A program made the position numbers and the translations under genes. A DNA stretch of 37,615 nucleotides, from contig JAWQRN010000119.1 in assembly GCA_033557685.1 (NCBI GenBank), positions 1 through 37,615 of the forward strand, read 5' to 3'. Below the pieces are notes generated by a model that was given only the letters and a program-made list of their open reading frames with translations, ran no database searches and was not told the DNA's origin. Below, one piece after another: positions 22,141 through 33,604 of this stretch. How positions within the stretch are numbered: the first letter of the stretch is position 1; every line of letters starts with the position of its first letter. The DNA is from Sperchopsis tessellata (lineage: Eukaryota; Arthropoda; Insecta; Coleoptera; Hydrophilidae).

Positions 22141-22259
22141 CTCTCTGATTCTTCAGGACTAGCAGGGAACCCTAGATAGATTGTTCTTCTTTTTACAAAA
22201 TTAATAAGTATTGCAGCTATTGACTGAGTAATTAGCGATGTAGATCATTTGCAGTAATA

Positions 22260-23200
22260 AAGCTATTTTATATTAGTATCATTCGCCTTACAACTGTGTC
22301 AACCGTGTCCTCTGGAACTTTGATTTTCCATTTTTTCGGCACTAATAGCTTAGATGCTGATGCTCCTAAAACCCAACCAACCAACCTTTCTTCCCATTCC
22401 AAATGTTTTACCATTTATGACATATTTAGAACTGAAAAAGAGTATTTCCAAACATATGATGAATCCCTGTTACAGTTGTATGAGTCACCAGTAAGTGTAA
22501 CAATTTGATCAAAATGATCTAAGAAACCCATATGATTTCCTTAAGCATTTCAGCAATACCAGTATCAACAATTATATAATCAATAGCTATGCAAGACATC
22601 CTACTACTTCATGTTGGTTGATTAAGTAAAGGGTTTAAATTTAAACTACTTAATACTTCCAATAACTAGGACCTCACTCTAGACTCCCAACAAAAAATCA
22701 ATATTCAGATTACAAGTTACAACTATCTTACAAGCTGTACGCATTTTTAACTTTCCCAAGACCACAAACATGGCATCAATAAATACATTTATATCTCGTA
22801 GTGGAGATCTATAAATTGCCAAAATCAGAATACCATGATTCAATAACCAAATACCGACCCATTCAAAGTCCCTCTCTGAACAATAATTCTCAATGTATAA
22901 TATTTTTTCAACAATAAGATCTGATTTGGCAAAAATCGCAAAGCCATCTCTTTGAAATTGAGTTCTGTAAAACATTGCACTAGCCAAATATCCTTACACA
23001 AGAATTTTTACATCTGCCATTACCCAATGTTCCGTAACACAATACATCCAGTCCCAATTCCGATAAGTAAACATCCAGTTCGCTGCACTTATTTAAAATT
23101 GCTTGCATGATCTGGTGCAATATTCTCAACTTGTACTCAATATTTACTGGGCTGTTTTCTAACATACTCATTAATAGATGACTACCTGAGACCTTTAGTT
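22260..23200 (-). pseudogene. APE-type endonuclease of non-LTR element, decayed
   Basis: From 23160 downward the minus strand reads LRILHQIMQAILNKCSELDV, then LSELGLDVLC, the start of an apurinic-like endonuclease. It continues through GFAIFAKSDLIVEKIL, EWVGIWLLNHGILILAIYRS (22870-22800) and CKIVVTCNLNIDFL (22735-22690), where the catalytic GDFN motif has become TCNLN. After frame changes, a SxxxxIDYIIVDTG-like block near 22580-22550 and a SDH-like DHF near 22520 close the domain. A linker toward the RT runs to about 22260, where the plus-strand insertion begins. The ORF1 relic lies immediately upstream on the same strand. Confidence 0.8.
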
Positions 23201-24190
23201 GACAGAGACCGCCTACCTTCAGAAAATGTTTCATCTTGAGGTGAATTTATATTTCTGACTATATACCCGTTATCACATCTCACACAATTAGCTGCAAAAA
23301 CTATATTAGCTATCTTGCTTCTTCCCTTATCCATTCTTATAACAAACACATTGTGAGATTCTGAGCAATTATCAGCTAGCAATTTAAAATATCTGTTCAG
23401 CATTTTCTCATTAAAAGCCTTATTTCTAATTACAGGAAGCAAATAGACATACGTTATGGAAAATCGCTGCAGAACCGACATCAAATAATATCCAGCCAAC
23501 TGGATTTGTCTCATTTGCCTCAACTTTTAATATAATATGATCATCCCTACAAAAGTCAGTTTTGTCTTTGAACTTTATACTGATATCCTGTAATGATATT
23601 CCAGGATTCACTGCACAATCAACATTGTAGTTATCACAATAATGCGCTATCAACTGAGAAGCCAACTCATTTTGCTGGTCACTTATGTGTAGAATCTTAC
23701 CAATTGTAATTGTGATATCCCCTGTAATTAATGAACCTTTATTAGTATTTGGCTATTATTTAACTCCAATTTATTATTTCCATCTCGAATAAAAGATCTT
23801 GATGCATCACCTGTACACTGACTAGTAGATGCTTATTTACATTTAGATTCACGATTACCCTTGTCGACTTGCATTGGTTGCTTCACAAGCAGCAAACTTT
23901 CGAGATTACCAATCATCCCTCTGATTACTTCAAATTCTAATGATACCTCTTTCACAAAGACTTGATCAATATAAGGTTTCACCAATTCAGCAAACAATTA
24001 TCTTTATTATATTTAAGGGAAGAAACTTTGGTAACTGCTTCAAATTCATTACATCAGTTCTCACAATAAAATTTCAACACATGCGTACCCTTACGTTGTA
24101 ATGCTCTTACTTTAGTTTAAGAAATCTATGATGATTTGGTGTATATAGGATACCTGCATTTATCACACTCACAGTCTGTCACGGAAACAA
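23190..24190 (-). pseudogene. ORF1 of the same non-LTR element, decayed
   Basis: The minus-strand pieces begin near 24185 with CECDKCRYPIY, and then, near 24100-24060, LQRKGTHVLKFYCEN. This is a cysteine-rich N-terminal zinc-binding-like segment. LLVKQPMQVDKGNRESK follows near 23900-23850. Further down comes LIAHYCDNYNVDCAVNPGIS, then FCRDDHIILKVEANETNPVG (23560-23500), which has the layout of the SGNH-like ORF1 domain (a hydrophobic strand plus a G-N-like block). Then YLLPVIRNKAFNEKMLNRYF lies near 23440-23385. The arrangement ORF1 then endonuclease on one strand supports a single source element. The SGNH assignment is weaker here than for 13363-14357. Confidence 0.6.
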
Positions 24191-24476
24191 TTTATACAGA
24201 CCTCCATCTTATCACCAATGATCATTATACAGAGAATATTTATATATTATTGTATATTTATATGGGATAAAAAGTGGAACCTTTGATCTTGCATACACAT
24301 CAAAATAAATTTTAAATGTTGCAAAAATATAAATATGTTTATATAAAAACACATTTCTAAATAATGTTACTAGTACTAGCTGCAAACAGGTAATATCTCA
24401 AACGGTAATTTTATATTTAAAGGAAACATAGGGGTATTCTCATTCTTTTCATTTCTCTTTCTTCTATAAGTGTAAG

Positions 24477-24768
24477 ACATCTCGTTAGCTCAGTGACTAA
24501 GGACTAGACTACTAAGCGTGGGGTCCTGGGCTCGAGACTCATAGGCGGCTTTTTGTGATTAGGGAAAAGTCTTTGTAGTACTCGTCTTCCAGGAGGGATG
24601 TAGAACTGTGGCTCCCGTGTATTGTAGGTAAATGAAGACCACATACAAAAAGCCAAATTCCAGTTGGAGCACTGGATGCGGCAATATTCCCAGGTGTGGT
24701 AGCCTAATCCCTATTGATTGGCCATAACAGCGGTAATAGGCCGACATTAAATAAACAAACAAACAATC
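24477..24768 (+). mobile_element. tRNA-derived SINE
   Basis: The head (about 24484-24545) reads TAGCTCAGTG followed by B-box-like GGGCTCGAGAC, the two internal RNA polymerase III promoter boxes of a tRNA at the right spacing. A non-tRNA body of about 200 bases follows and ends in the simple tail AAATAAACAAACAAACAA (24749-24766). TGTAAG occurs just before (24471-24476) and just after (24769-24774), a plausible short target duplication. The anticodon arm is degenerate, so this is not a functional tRNA gene. It would depend on a LINE for mobilisation. Confidence 0.85.
24486..24538 (+). promoter_or_regulatory. Internal Pol III A and B boxes of the SINE
   Basis: A box at 24486-24495 (TAGCTCAGTG) and B box at 24528-24538 (GGGCTCGAGAC). 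Confidence 0.7.
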
Positions 24769-24774
24769 TGTAAG

Positions 24775-26799
24775 TCTGCTTCTGATTTTTTAATTGTTGA
24801 ATGGGAAATTTATTCCATTCATCATTCCTTAGATATAAAAATATTTTTTATTTTTTGCTCTAGATAACAGTGATGTCATCACAATGTCAGATGCTTTTAC
24901 AAAACTTTTCAGCAGATAGCTGTTTCTCTCTGAGCCCCTATTCCTCCTTTTAACCCAACAGGCTAATGAAATTAAAAACTTACCATTACCAGAACGTTGA
25001 GGATTCTAACATGAAATATTTATGTATGATTTGTTTCAGAAATTAGGGCACAAAAGAATTTAAAATGTTGGGTACTATTAGCTGTTTTTACTATCTGAAA
25101 ATCTCAAAGCAGAGTGATGATCAGGAGGCATACCTTTTTTTATCTCAAATATGAACATTAATTTGTTATAAAGATAGGTCAGCTCCTTATACGATGATAA
25201 TTATAACATATCACCCTTGGATTCATAAGGTGTTTTTTTGACAGTTTGAATTATTGCTGCAGAAGTAAATAAGATAAATGAGAATTTCCAAAATACGAGT
25301 ATTTTCTGCTAGATATTTTGATAAATTTTAGTCTTGGGTGCAATAATATTTTTGTTTAATGGCCTTGAGCATCTGAATGTGAAGGCCTTACTTTATTTGC
25401 TAATGGTGCAATTCTTACATGTGTAGTTTTGGGAATCTTGATGAATTAGAAAGAATTGTATAGGAGACTCAATTTACACTTACTAAGACAAAGAGGAAAT
25501 GACTGGTTTTATTTACAAATAGATAGTGTTTAGTTGCATAACAAGTGTTCAAAAACTTCTTGTATTGCAGATGTCTGAAGTGGATAGCTATCAGGTGGTT
25601 ACTTTTGCAATAAGAACTGTCTTTAGAGAGCTGGGTTCTGCCATTGCTAAAGATACATATTTAGCTTGATTTCTGTCTCTTCTACATTTTTAAATCACCT
25701 TCTAGGTTTTTGTTACATTAGATTGCCTGAATGCTATGTTTGTGCTTCGGAAACGTGGTATTATGCACATAACGAGACTGAATTTGAGAAAGTATTGCAG
25801 ACCTGTGTTTAAGGAGAAAGGCATGCTTACTGTGTTTAGAAGGTTGTGTGCATTTTTCATGATAACCACTAGTCAAGTGGTCTTCGTCGATTCATTCGAC
25901 ATTCAACATTATTTACAATTACATGTAACTTTCTAAGTTTTTAATTTAAAATAAAATACCACAACCCATTAAACATATGGGCAAATTTCTACATTTTGAA
26001 AATGCTGGAGAAATGTGATTTTATGAGAGGGCTTTATTCTGTAGAGAGGATTATTTGAAATTATTTTGTAAATGTAGAATAGGAGGCTGAGAGTTTTTTT
26101 TTTTTAATTGAAAATGAGCTTTTCTTTGAGGTAGTCTTTATTTTATATGTGCCTTACTGTTGCTTGTATAATATAGTTAAATACTTAATTTAAGAATATA
26201 TAATTTTTTATTAATGAACTGATTATTGATTTATAATAAAATCAATATTTATGTTCCCGAACAAAATTCACCTCAAAATTTAAGGTAAAAGAAACAATAT
26301 TTGTTCTTAGACCAATGCAATGAAAACTCTAATTTCATCATGCATGTAATAAAATATACATCACATTTAGTGATTAAAGCCCTTAAATTATCATGAAAGT
26401 ATTCTACATAAATACTGTTTCAATTTACACTTCATTATTTTGACTGATAAACCTGTTAAACTAGCAAAAATAAAAAAAAAATATTCAGTATAAAGTCAAG
26501 TTAAATCATAAATAAGTGTAAAAATATGCTAAGTGTGAGACACGTTGCTTTATCTGAAAGATGATGATATTTGCAAAAGAGCATCTGGGAGATTTTAAAT
26601 TAACTACAAGAATAGTCTTGTGTTGTTTATTGCCACTTGATCTCATAGTTATTTATAATAAATGATTCTCCTTTAGTACTTTAAGTATAATAACTAATTA
26701 TGAACTAATTTTAAAATAAGTGTGACTTGCCACAGCTGATAATGATATCGCTAGGATTACTCATAAAGATGTGTGAGAAAAAGTTGGTTTAAAAAAAAT
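24775..26799. other. Probable intron, no exon recognised
   Basis: The sequence between the SINE and the acidic exon is AT-rich and ends in a good 3' splice site, so at least its right part should be intron. I looked for another exon in frame and saw none that I could support. The open frame at 25736-25936 has no domain and no splice support. Confidence 0.5.
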
Positions 26800-26818
26800 A
26801 AATTTATTATTTTTTCAG
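26800..26818 (+). promoter_or_regulatory. 3' splice site (acceptor)
   Basis: A T-rich tract, TTTATTATTTTTTCAG, ends in AG at 26817-26818. The open frame of the following exon starts cleanly at 26819, and the same frame has a stop upstream at 26774-26776, so the coding sequence must be joined here by splicing. Confidence 0.8.
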
Positions 26819-28318
26819 GTTATCTCCGAATCTGAAACACAAAAGGAGAAAGCTACTACAAGCCCACAAACAGATGATACTGGAAATTGTGAGTCAGAAG
26901 CTACACTATTTCATTCTGCTAGTGTTACTAATGCTATACATGGCCTTGAATTACCACCTCCAGATAGTTATACGGATTGTATTGTTGACCCTATGGAAGT
27001 CACTAGTCAACTTCAAACTGAAGACATAAAAAAACCAATTGAAAACATTCAAATACCGTTTGTTAACTCAAATCCAACTTCAAAAATTTCTGAAAGCATT
27101 ATTGAGCATGATCAAATTAAAATTATTGAAGAAGAAACTTCATATCAAATTGATGTTGCACAAGATCAAATATCATGTAACTCTAATAAAGGTGTATTGG
27201 GCAGTTCTTGGATAGAGTGTCATAAGGAAAATGAAGAATATGTAGAGCAACAAAGTGCAGAACAAATTGTTGATAAAGAAAACCATATGCCATCAATAGA
27301 CTGCGAAAAAGGTCTTCAAAATAATGTTGATCCGGATAAAGTTGACAGCAATATTGCAGTTGCAACGAAGTATGATGAAACAGATGAAGAACATTTGTCA
27401 GATACTCACCAAGAAAGCTTACCTCAAATTATTGAAGCAAACATATCTATTGAAGAAACTTTACCGCAAGTGTGCGAGGAAAAGTTAAACCAAAATTATG
27501 AAGAACCATTTCCGAAAATTTATGAAGAAAATTTTAATCAAAGAAGTGATACAGAATTAATGGAAAATGCAGAAGTTTTACCAGAGAAAAAAAAAGAAGA
27601 TTCTCAAAATGTTGAAATAGCGGCTGGTCAAGATATTCAAATCTCCCAAAACAATGGAAATGCTACCATTGATGATAGCAAAGGAATGATAGAAGAAACT
27701 GAAATATGTTTACAATATGAAAAAAGTCATGAAAGTGAAAACTTTGAAGCTAAGGTTTTGGCAGAATGTACCACATTAATAGAAGTTGTTAATTCAGAAG
27801 ACAAAACTAATAATTGTTTATCAGTTGAAAATACAGAAAATACACCAAATATATTCTCAAAAGAAGATATACGTGATATACCCCCACCTAATGAAGTGAA
27901 TAGAACTATAGAAGATGAAACAAAAGTAGATGATGATAATTTATTAGCTATTAAGTCTGCTGAATGTGTAGACCCTCAAAGTTATGAGATTGAAATGGAA
28001 GATGCTAGTGTTCATAATGAAAGAAACATTGACACTTGTTCACAAACTGACAGTCAAAATGAGAAGATATCATCTTATGACGATAATTCTCAATCTCAAG
28101 ATGAGAATTCTCAATTGTCTCAAACATTCGATAAATCAATAGCAGCTACAAAAATATTATCTAAAAAGGAATGTAGTGAAACAACAAAAATTGCTATTTT
28201 AGATGATTGGGAAGATACAGATTCTCAACCTTCTGACCAAGGTGAAATAAAAACTGTTAATGTGAATAAAATCATAGATGATTGGGCAGACGATGATGAA
28301 GAAGAAAGCAAAAAATAA
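26819..28318 (+). CDS. Terminal exon of acidic low-complexity protein, unknown
   Basis: The exon encodes 499 residues in one uninterrupted frame from the splice site, in phase 0, to TAA at 28316-28318. The open frame is far longer than any other in this AT-rich window, which argues for selection. The protein is rich in Glu, Asp, Gln, Asn and Ser, poor in hydrophobic runs, and has no signal peptide or membrane segment, so it is probably disordered. At residues 199-245 a 14-16 residue unit repeats three times (ESLPQIIEANIS, ETLPQVCEEKLNQ, EPFPKIYEENFNQ). The last 38 residues hold two related tryptophan motifs, DDWEDTD and IIDDWADDDEEE, which look like short binding motifs at an acidic C-terminus. 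I do not recognise the family. Upstream exons lie outside or unseen, so the N-terminal domains are unknown. An internal ATG at 26993 is not needed as a start. Confidence 0.85.
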   Translation, partial: VISESETQKEKATTSPQTDDTGNCESEATLFHSASVTNAIHGLELPPPDSYTDCIVDPMEVTSQLQTEDIKKPIENIQIPFVNSNPTSKISESIIEHDQIKIIEEETSYQIDVAQDQISCNSNKGVLGSSWIECHKENEEYVEQQSAEQIVDKENHMPSIDCEKGLQNNVDPDKVDSNIAVATKYDETDEEHLSDTHQESLPQIIEANISIEETLPQVCEEKLNQNYEEPFPKIYEENFNQRSDTELMENAEVLPEKKKEDSQNVEIAAGQDIQISQNNGNATIDDSKGMIEETEICLQYEKSHESENFEAKVLAECTTLIEVVNSEDKTNNCLSVENTENTPNIFSKEDIRDIPPPNEVNRTIEDETKVDDDNLLAIKSAECVDPQSYEIEMEDASVHNERNIDTCSQTDSQNEKISSYDDNSQSQDENSQLSQTFDKSIAATKILSKKECSETTKIAILDDWEDTDSQPSDQGEIKTVNVNKIIDDWADDDEEESKK

Positions 28319-31264
28319 AGCAATTAGTTACAACCATTGAATGGATTGTCTTCTATTTATAGGCACTGAATTACTTTTAATGCAGTTTGTATACCCACTA
28401 CAATATTTCTAAAAAGAAAAGGTGTATTACGATAAATGGTATTGAAGTGTGACTCAGGAAGGAAATGAATTGAATATTTTATTATCATTTTACGTCAAAG
28501 TTTAGACTAGTTAGGTCAGCCAAATATGTTTCGCAGTTCCATTAATACAGATGTAAAACAAGTAAACTATCATTTTATTAGTAGTTTTACATTATTCACT
28601 GTGATAAGCTAAATATGTTTTCAATACAGACGAATGACAGAATTATATTACATGTAAGCCAAAAAGTATTTGTTTTTAATGATTATCCCAAGCCTGTACA
28701 ATTTTTTTATTGTTTTGCTTAATGCCTAGATTTATGTATAATTTGTAATATCAACAATATGGAAACTAACGGGAAATTAATTTGAAAAATTAAAACTGAA
28801 ATGAACAAATATTGCTGGTGAGTGAACGAGGTACTGCAATTTTTTCAATGATAATATACCCATTATCTCTCTCCACATATATTTGCAGAATTTTTAATTG
28901 TCGGCTAATTTTTGCATTTTAAGCTTTCTTCCTGTTCAGATGCACCACTTCTGTGGTGTGATTTGTCAACTTTTCTCTTTGTTGTTCCTTGTGGTTTCCA
29001 TTTAATTCAACATCAAGGATTATTTGTGTAGCTATAGATGTATTCATTAAATAAGAATGCATTTGGATTGATAGTAACCTTAAAGTTTAAGACGTGATGT
29101 GCGTTTTTTACTTTTGCATCTTAAATAACTAGTCCGTTCACCATAATGTGACAGTGATGTCATCGAAAAACCAGTGCAAGATGGCTACACTAGTGGCGTA
29201 ACAAAACCTCAAATTAAGGGTACAAAATTTAAATTAGTTCTCTAGAGATTGTAAAATTTGTTTAAAACATTTGTTAAGTCTAATATGATGATGTATATTA
29301 ATAATAATATTATTATGTAATTTGTAAAATGTTTCTACTTTAAGTTCAATTGGTTTTATGAATTTATTTTCACTCAATTTGTTAAAGTTAGACTACATTT
29401 ATAGACAATAATTTTAACTTAAGAAACATATTCAGTAATTTTCTTCCTTGAAAGCACTTTCTCATCATAATTTTTGTTTTTTCATTATTTCATCTTAATT
29501 TAAATGATGTTAGTATTAATTTTATATGCAGAACATTTTGTGAAAGTGGTATTGTCTTATCTTAATTTTGAAGTTGTAAGCATACATATTAGATAAAAAC
29601 TAGTAGTATGACAAGAAATCATTGGAAACTATAGGTTGTGCAAAGCAAAATGAATAAAAATATTATTCATCAAACAATTTTATCATAGATAAACAATGTT
29701 CTAACAAATTTATTTGCCGTATTTAAAGTTAAAATATTATTTTCTCTTGCTTGATATAAATTTCAGAACCATGCAGGATAATTGGATTTATTATTTCTTT
29801 AGAAGCAAGTGTATAAATTTTAAGTAGGTATTAACGAAACATTTTATTTTTAAGTAGGTAATGTGACAGAACCAATTTATTAATTAATGGGATGTGCACT
29901 TTCCTCCATAATGTCCATTCCCTTAGGTGCAGCTAATAAACTTACTCCGTCATGTTTCTACCATTAGAGAGAAGTGAGATACCTTTGTTTGAAGCTGATG
30001 GAGAACCTGTAAGTTAGAGAGATACTTGGCGCTGGCTAGACAAGTTAAGGGGTCTAGTTTTGAAAAGGTCCCCATAAGGTCTATAAGGGCCCTTCATAAC
30101 ACTATGAGAATTTTAAACTTTTTATAAAATACAAAGAGGGAGGTTATTTTAGATTCATATAAAATATCTGTTGAAAACTGGGAGAAGAAGCAGCACATGA
30201 TAGTCGAGAGATAAGGTTTCAGTAAGATACAACGTGAGAGATTTTGACTAAATATTATAGGGTTAATTTGAGAACGTTATTAGTGATTAGTGAATATGGG
30301 TGCGCTGTTATGGTTTTATTTCCTTTTAATTTACCAGAATATTTTATTCTGTCTGCATATTTAATCTGTTTTCCTTATTTAATTTGCGTGATGCTTGTAA
30401 AAAAAAACTTTGCCTTTCCTGTTTTAAATGTATATTTTACATTTAAGGGGGTTATTATAAATGTTTCATTGTCTAATATTCTAAAATATCTTAATTAATG
30501 TTACTGTGTATAATATATTACTTTTTGTTAAATAACTTTTTTAAGTTGTAGTGTAACTATTATTTATTATTGGTATTAATTATCTATGATATTGTATTTA
30601 TGTATCTTGATTATTAGTTTGAATATTTGAAGTGATGTTCCCGGAGTTATGTTAATAGGTTTATTGTAAATATATTTTATTTAAAGGAAAAATAGAGATA
30701 TAACTCTGTTGAAACATTTATTTCTTAAGTGGATATCCCAGGGGATTATACTTTTCCTTCTGACTCTAAATAGGATTTTTGATACTCTCAAAAGTATTCC
30801 ATAGTAACGTAAATTTTAGCTTATATAAAAAAATGTATATTCTAGAATAGACGTGTGTTAACATGAGCCCATGTACTACTATTTGTTTGTATAATATCTG
30901 GTTGGTAGTGATCCTAAGGCACTCAATTTATATTAAGGTTTTATTTTGTTAATCAGGGTCCAGATGTGCTTTGCATTGGGCAAGTAGTCTTGTTCGACCA
31001 CCACGTGAAGTTGTACAACTGATGTCCAGTTTTCCCTGTTAGTTCATTAACACTATACAATGGTAGAGAGCAACACTTTGAGTAAAGTAGAGACCACCCG
31101 CCTGGTCCTTGTTTTCTCGTTCCTTAAGAATTTCGTGCTAGGTGGTAACTGGAAATAGGTTTCCGAAACCTTTGGGTTCTTCCCATATATTACCTAGGGC
31201 TATACTTTGTCCCCTTGTATCTTGCTATTATTAATTATATAGTCATATCCAGAAAAACAGCTCG
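28319..31264. other. 3' UTR and downstream sequence, no gene recognised
   Basis: The first part must be the 3' untranslated region of the acidic exon. Candidate cleavage signals are AATAAA overlapping the stop codon (28315-28320), ATTAAA at 29046-29051 and AATAAA at 29653-29658. I cannot choose among them. The rest is AT-rich. A hydrophobic open frame at 30244-30498 has unremarkable low-complexity composition and no support. Confidence 0.45.
29653..29658 (+). terminator. Candidate polyadenylation signal
   Basis: AATAAA, about 1.3 kb after the stop codon of the acidic exon. Alternatives at 28315 and 29046 are equally possible on sequence alone. Confidence 0.3.
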
Positions 31265-31625
31265 GTGTGAGCTGAGCCAATGTGCCTTCTTGTACTTCAC
31301 TACATGACACAACCACACATTTCTATGCTGTACTATAATTTACAATGTAACATAAATCATGTGTGGGTTGAGCTAATGTAGCTTCCAATACTTTACTATG
31401 TAACAGCCGTATGTTAGCTGAGCCAATGTGCCTTCCTATACTGTGCTACATTTTACTACATAACACAACCTCTTGTAAGCTAACACAGCTAATTCGAATC
31501 AATATGGCGATTTATACTTATGAAACTGTACTTATTCAAAACACTGTGTGAGAGGGATCAATGTGCATGAAATATATACCAACAGCTATGTGTGGGTGAG
31601 CCTAAGGTCCTTCCCATATGTTATT
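31265..31625. repeat. Diverged minisatellite-like array, ~50-65 bp unit
   Basis: A unit beginning GCTGAGCCAATGTGCCTTC and continuing TATACTGTGCTACATTTTAC then ACATAACACAACC recurs near 31270, 31320 (partial), 31366, 31416 and, more weakly, 31590. Unit lengths vary and the copies differ at many positions, so the array is old. Confidence 0.7.
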
Positions 31626-31639
31626 AATGAATCAACGCC

Positions 31640-32785
31640 TGCAGGGGGAGTTGAAGTAACTTCCTCATACCAGCAACAAGTTTTGTCGACACACCATTCT
31701 GAACTTACACTTATAACTACTCGACACCACAGTGATAGTCAATTGTGATTGTTGTATTGTATATCATGCATTTCAACCATGTTTGGAATCAATTCAGATT
31801 TCTATCTTGAAACTGTTTAGCGGTTATTTAACATAAGCTGACTCATTGGATTAAACACCCCTTCCCACCTGTGCAGAGGGTCATTATAAACCTTTCCTTG
31901 GCAATAGTGACAATTTTCCCCTCTTGATATTTTCATCGTGATGTTCTTCCCGGAGTTGTCGAGCTAATTATAATAATTTAATTTTATTCGTGGTACATAA
32001 GACTGCCCCTCGGTAATTTTTCTTTTCTTCTAAGGAGGCTTATTTCTAGCAGTGAGAATTACAGAATGTTTTGAAAAAATAATAATGAAGTAATTATAAC
32101 TTTCATAAAATTGCATTTCTTTTTGGAATTGTCCTTTTCAAACTAAACAATGTAGTAGGTTCTCGATGATCATTGTCATTCGTTGCATTTTGTTGGTGAG
32201 TTAGGCAATAACTAAGAAAAACTTTATTTCCTCTTGGAAAAAAATAGCATGTTATATATCAAGGGAGAGGAAAACCTTATTTTTCTTGAGGTGTTTTCTC
32301 CCGAGGTGTATATTCTATTTTTTACATGACCAAAAGTAGACACAATTTTATAAATAAAGAATTTGTAATAAATCAGAGCTATATAAGTGATCAAAACTTA
32401 TTCTGATAATACAATTGGTAATAGCTGTTCATTTATCCCTTTAAGTGGCATGAATGTACTGAGCTCTTTTTTTATTTTTTTGTTCTAATTGGTAAACACG
32501 AGCTAAGTTTGTCCTCACAAAATAACTTGTCTCATTGCTCAAAATAAGAATTCAACACGAATTAGTTTCCTAAATAATAACGTAAATACCAGGTTAGTTC
32601 GTCCTGTAAGTTGACAGTTGGTAATGACAAACTATATTCGACAACAAGGTTATTAGAAAAGTGGTTAAAATGGAATTGGTCAACGGTCTGGAATGAAGGT
32701 CTCGGTAATGACATTTATTCATAACTTGACATTTGCGCTTATAGTTCGAACGCATTTTATAATTTTCTAAGAAAGGAATAAGAAA
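31640..32785. other. No recognisable gene
   Basis: AT-rich sequence leading up to the piggyBac start. It should contain the left end of that element, but I could not identify a TTAA-flanked terminal repeat. Confidence 0.45.
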
Positions 32786-33430
32786 ATGTGCAGTAAAGGA
32801 AAACTAGCAGAGGCATAACTGCAAGAAATAGCTAATAAAGTTAAATTTAAGAATGAAGAAATTGAAGAAGATAATTATAGTGATGGGTCAGATCTTCTTA
32901 CACACCAGACAAAAATTTAAGCATTGATGAGAGTCTAATGCTCATCAATTGGAAACAGTTCATTATTTCAAAAATCACGGTTCGGCATAAAACTACGAAT
33001 TATATGAGTCTATATTGTCATACATTTGGATGTTTATCATATATTCTGGGAAAACTACTGCTATATGAAAAATAAAAAGATTTATAAAATTGTACCCAAG
33101 TAGTGATATTATTAGTTGGACCGCTGTTCAATAAAGGCTATTGTTTAACTATAGATAATTTTTACAATTCTATTGACTTGACGGAACAACTAATTATCAA
33201 CAAAACAGACTATTTTAGGACAATTCGAAAGAATAGAAAGGGACTATCAGAAGAGCTAATAAATAAGAAGGTGAATAAAGGCCAAACACAATCTTATAAC
33301 AAAAACAAAATTATCCTCAACAAGTGGAAGGATAAAAAGGATATATTTATGATATCAACGATCCATAAAGAACTTTTATAGAAAATGAAGAGGAAAGAAA
33401 ATAACAAAACCAGATTGTGCTCATGAATGT
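32786..33430 (+). pseudogene. piggyBac transposase, N-terminal part (interrupted)
   Basis: The ATG at 32786 is followed by LQEIANKVKF and an acidic NEEIEEDNYSDGSD stretch, the usual start of piggyBac/PGBD proteins. The sequence then jumps to YTPDKNLSIDESLMLI (about 32900-32950), which contains the first catalytic aspartate, so the intervening N-terminal region of the catalytic domain is deleted. KGYCLTIDNFYNSIDLTEQL (33133-33192) holds the second aspartate. FRTIRKNRKGL, ILNKWKDKKDIFMISTIH and KITKPDCA (near 33400) follow. A mariner is inserted at about 33432, and the gene resumes at 34656. In-frame stops occur at codon 11 and elsewhere. The family excises precisely from TTAA sites; this copy is dead. 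Confidence 0.86.
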
Positions 33431-33434
33431 ATGA

Positions 33435-33464
33435 CCAGGTCTGTAAATATGAAACCGAAATTTC
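33435..33464 (+). repeat. mariner left terminal inverted repeat
   Basis: Starts CCAGGT, the terminal motif seen in Mos1-like mariners, and pairs with 34624-34653. Confidence 0.88.
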
Positions 33465-33604
33465 CTCATAGATAGCTCTAGTTGCCAACGTAGTAACTGT
33501 CAAACCGCGTCATTGGCGCCTTTTTCTTGCATTTACATTTGTCAAACACTTTGAACTCACAACAATACAAGTTCCATACATCATATTTTTTCATAGTGTT
33601 GAAC

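Noticed and set aside
22429..22490. A short plus-strand frame resembling the start of a RhoGEF domain, followed by a GTAAGT donor-like sequence
   Set aside because: The opposite strand here is the continuation of the LINE endonuclease-RT linker, which explains the sequence. The similarity covers only about 20 residues.
24481..24545. A tRNA gene
   Set aside because: A and B boxes are present but the anticodon and acceptor pairing are degenerate, and a SINE body with a simple tail follows.
30244..30498. 84-codon hydrophobic open frame that could be a membrane protein
   Set aside because: T-rich DNA gives hydrophobic codons by composition alone, and there is no other support.
30628..31975. A phrase GTGATGTTC...CCCGGAGTT occurring at 30634 and 31941, as if from a pair of LTRs
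   Set aside because: Similarity fades within about 20 bases on both sides, so no LTR pair can be claimed.
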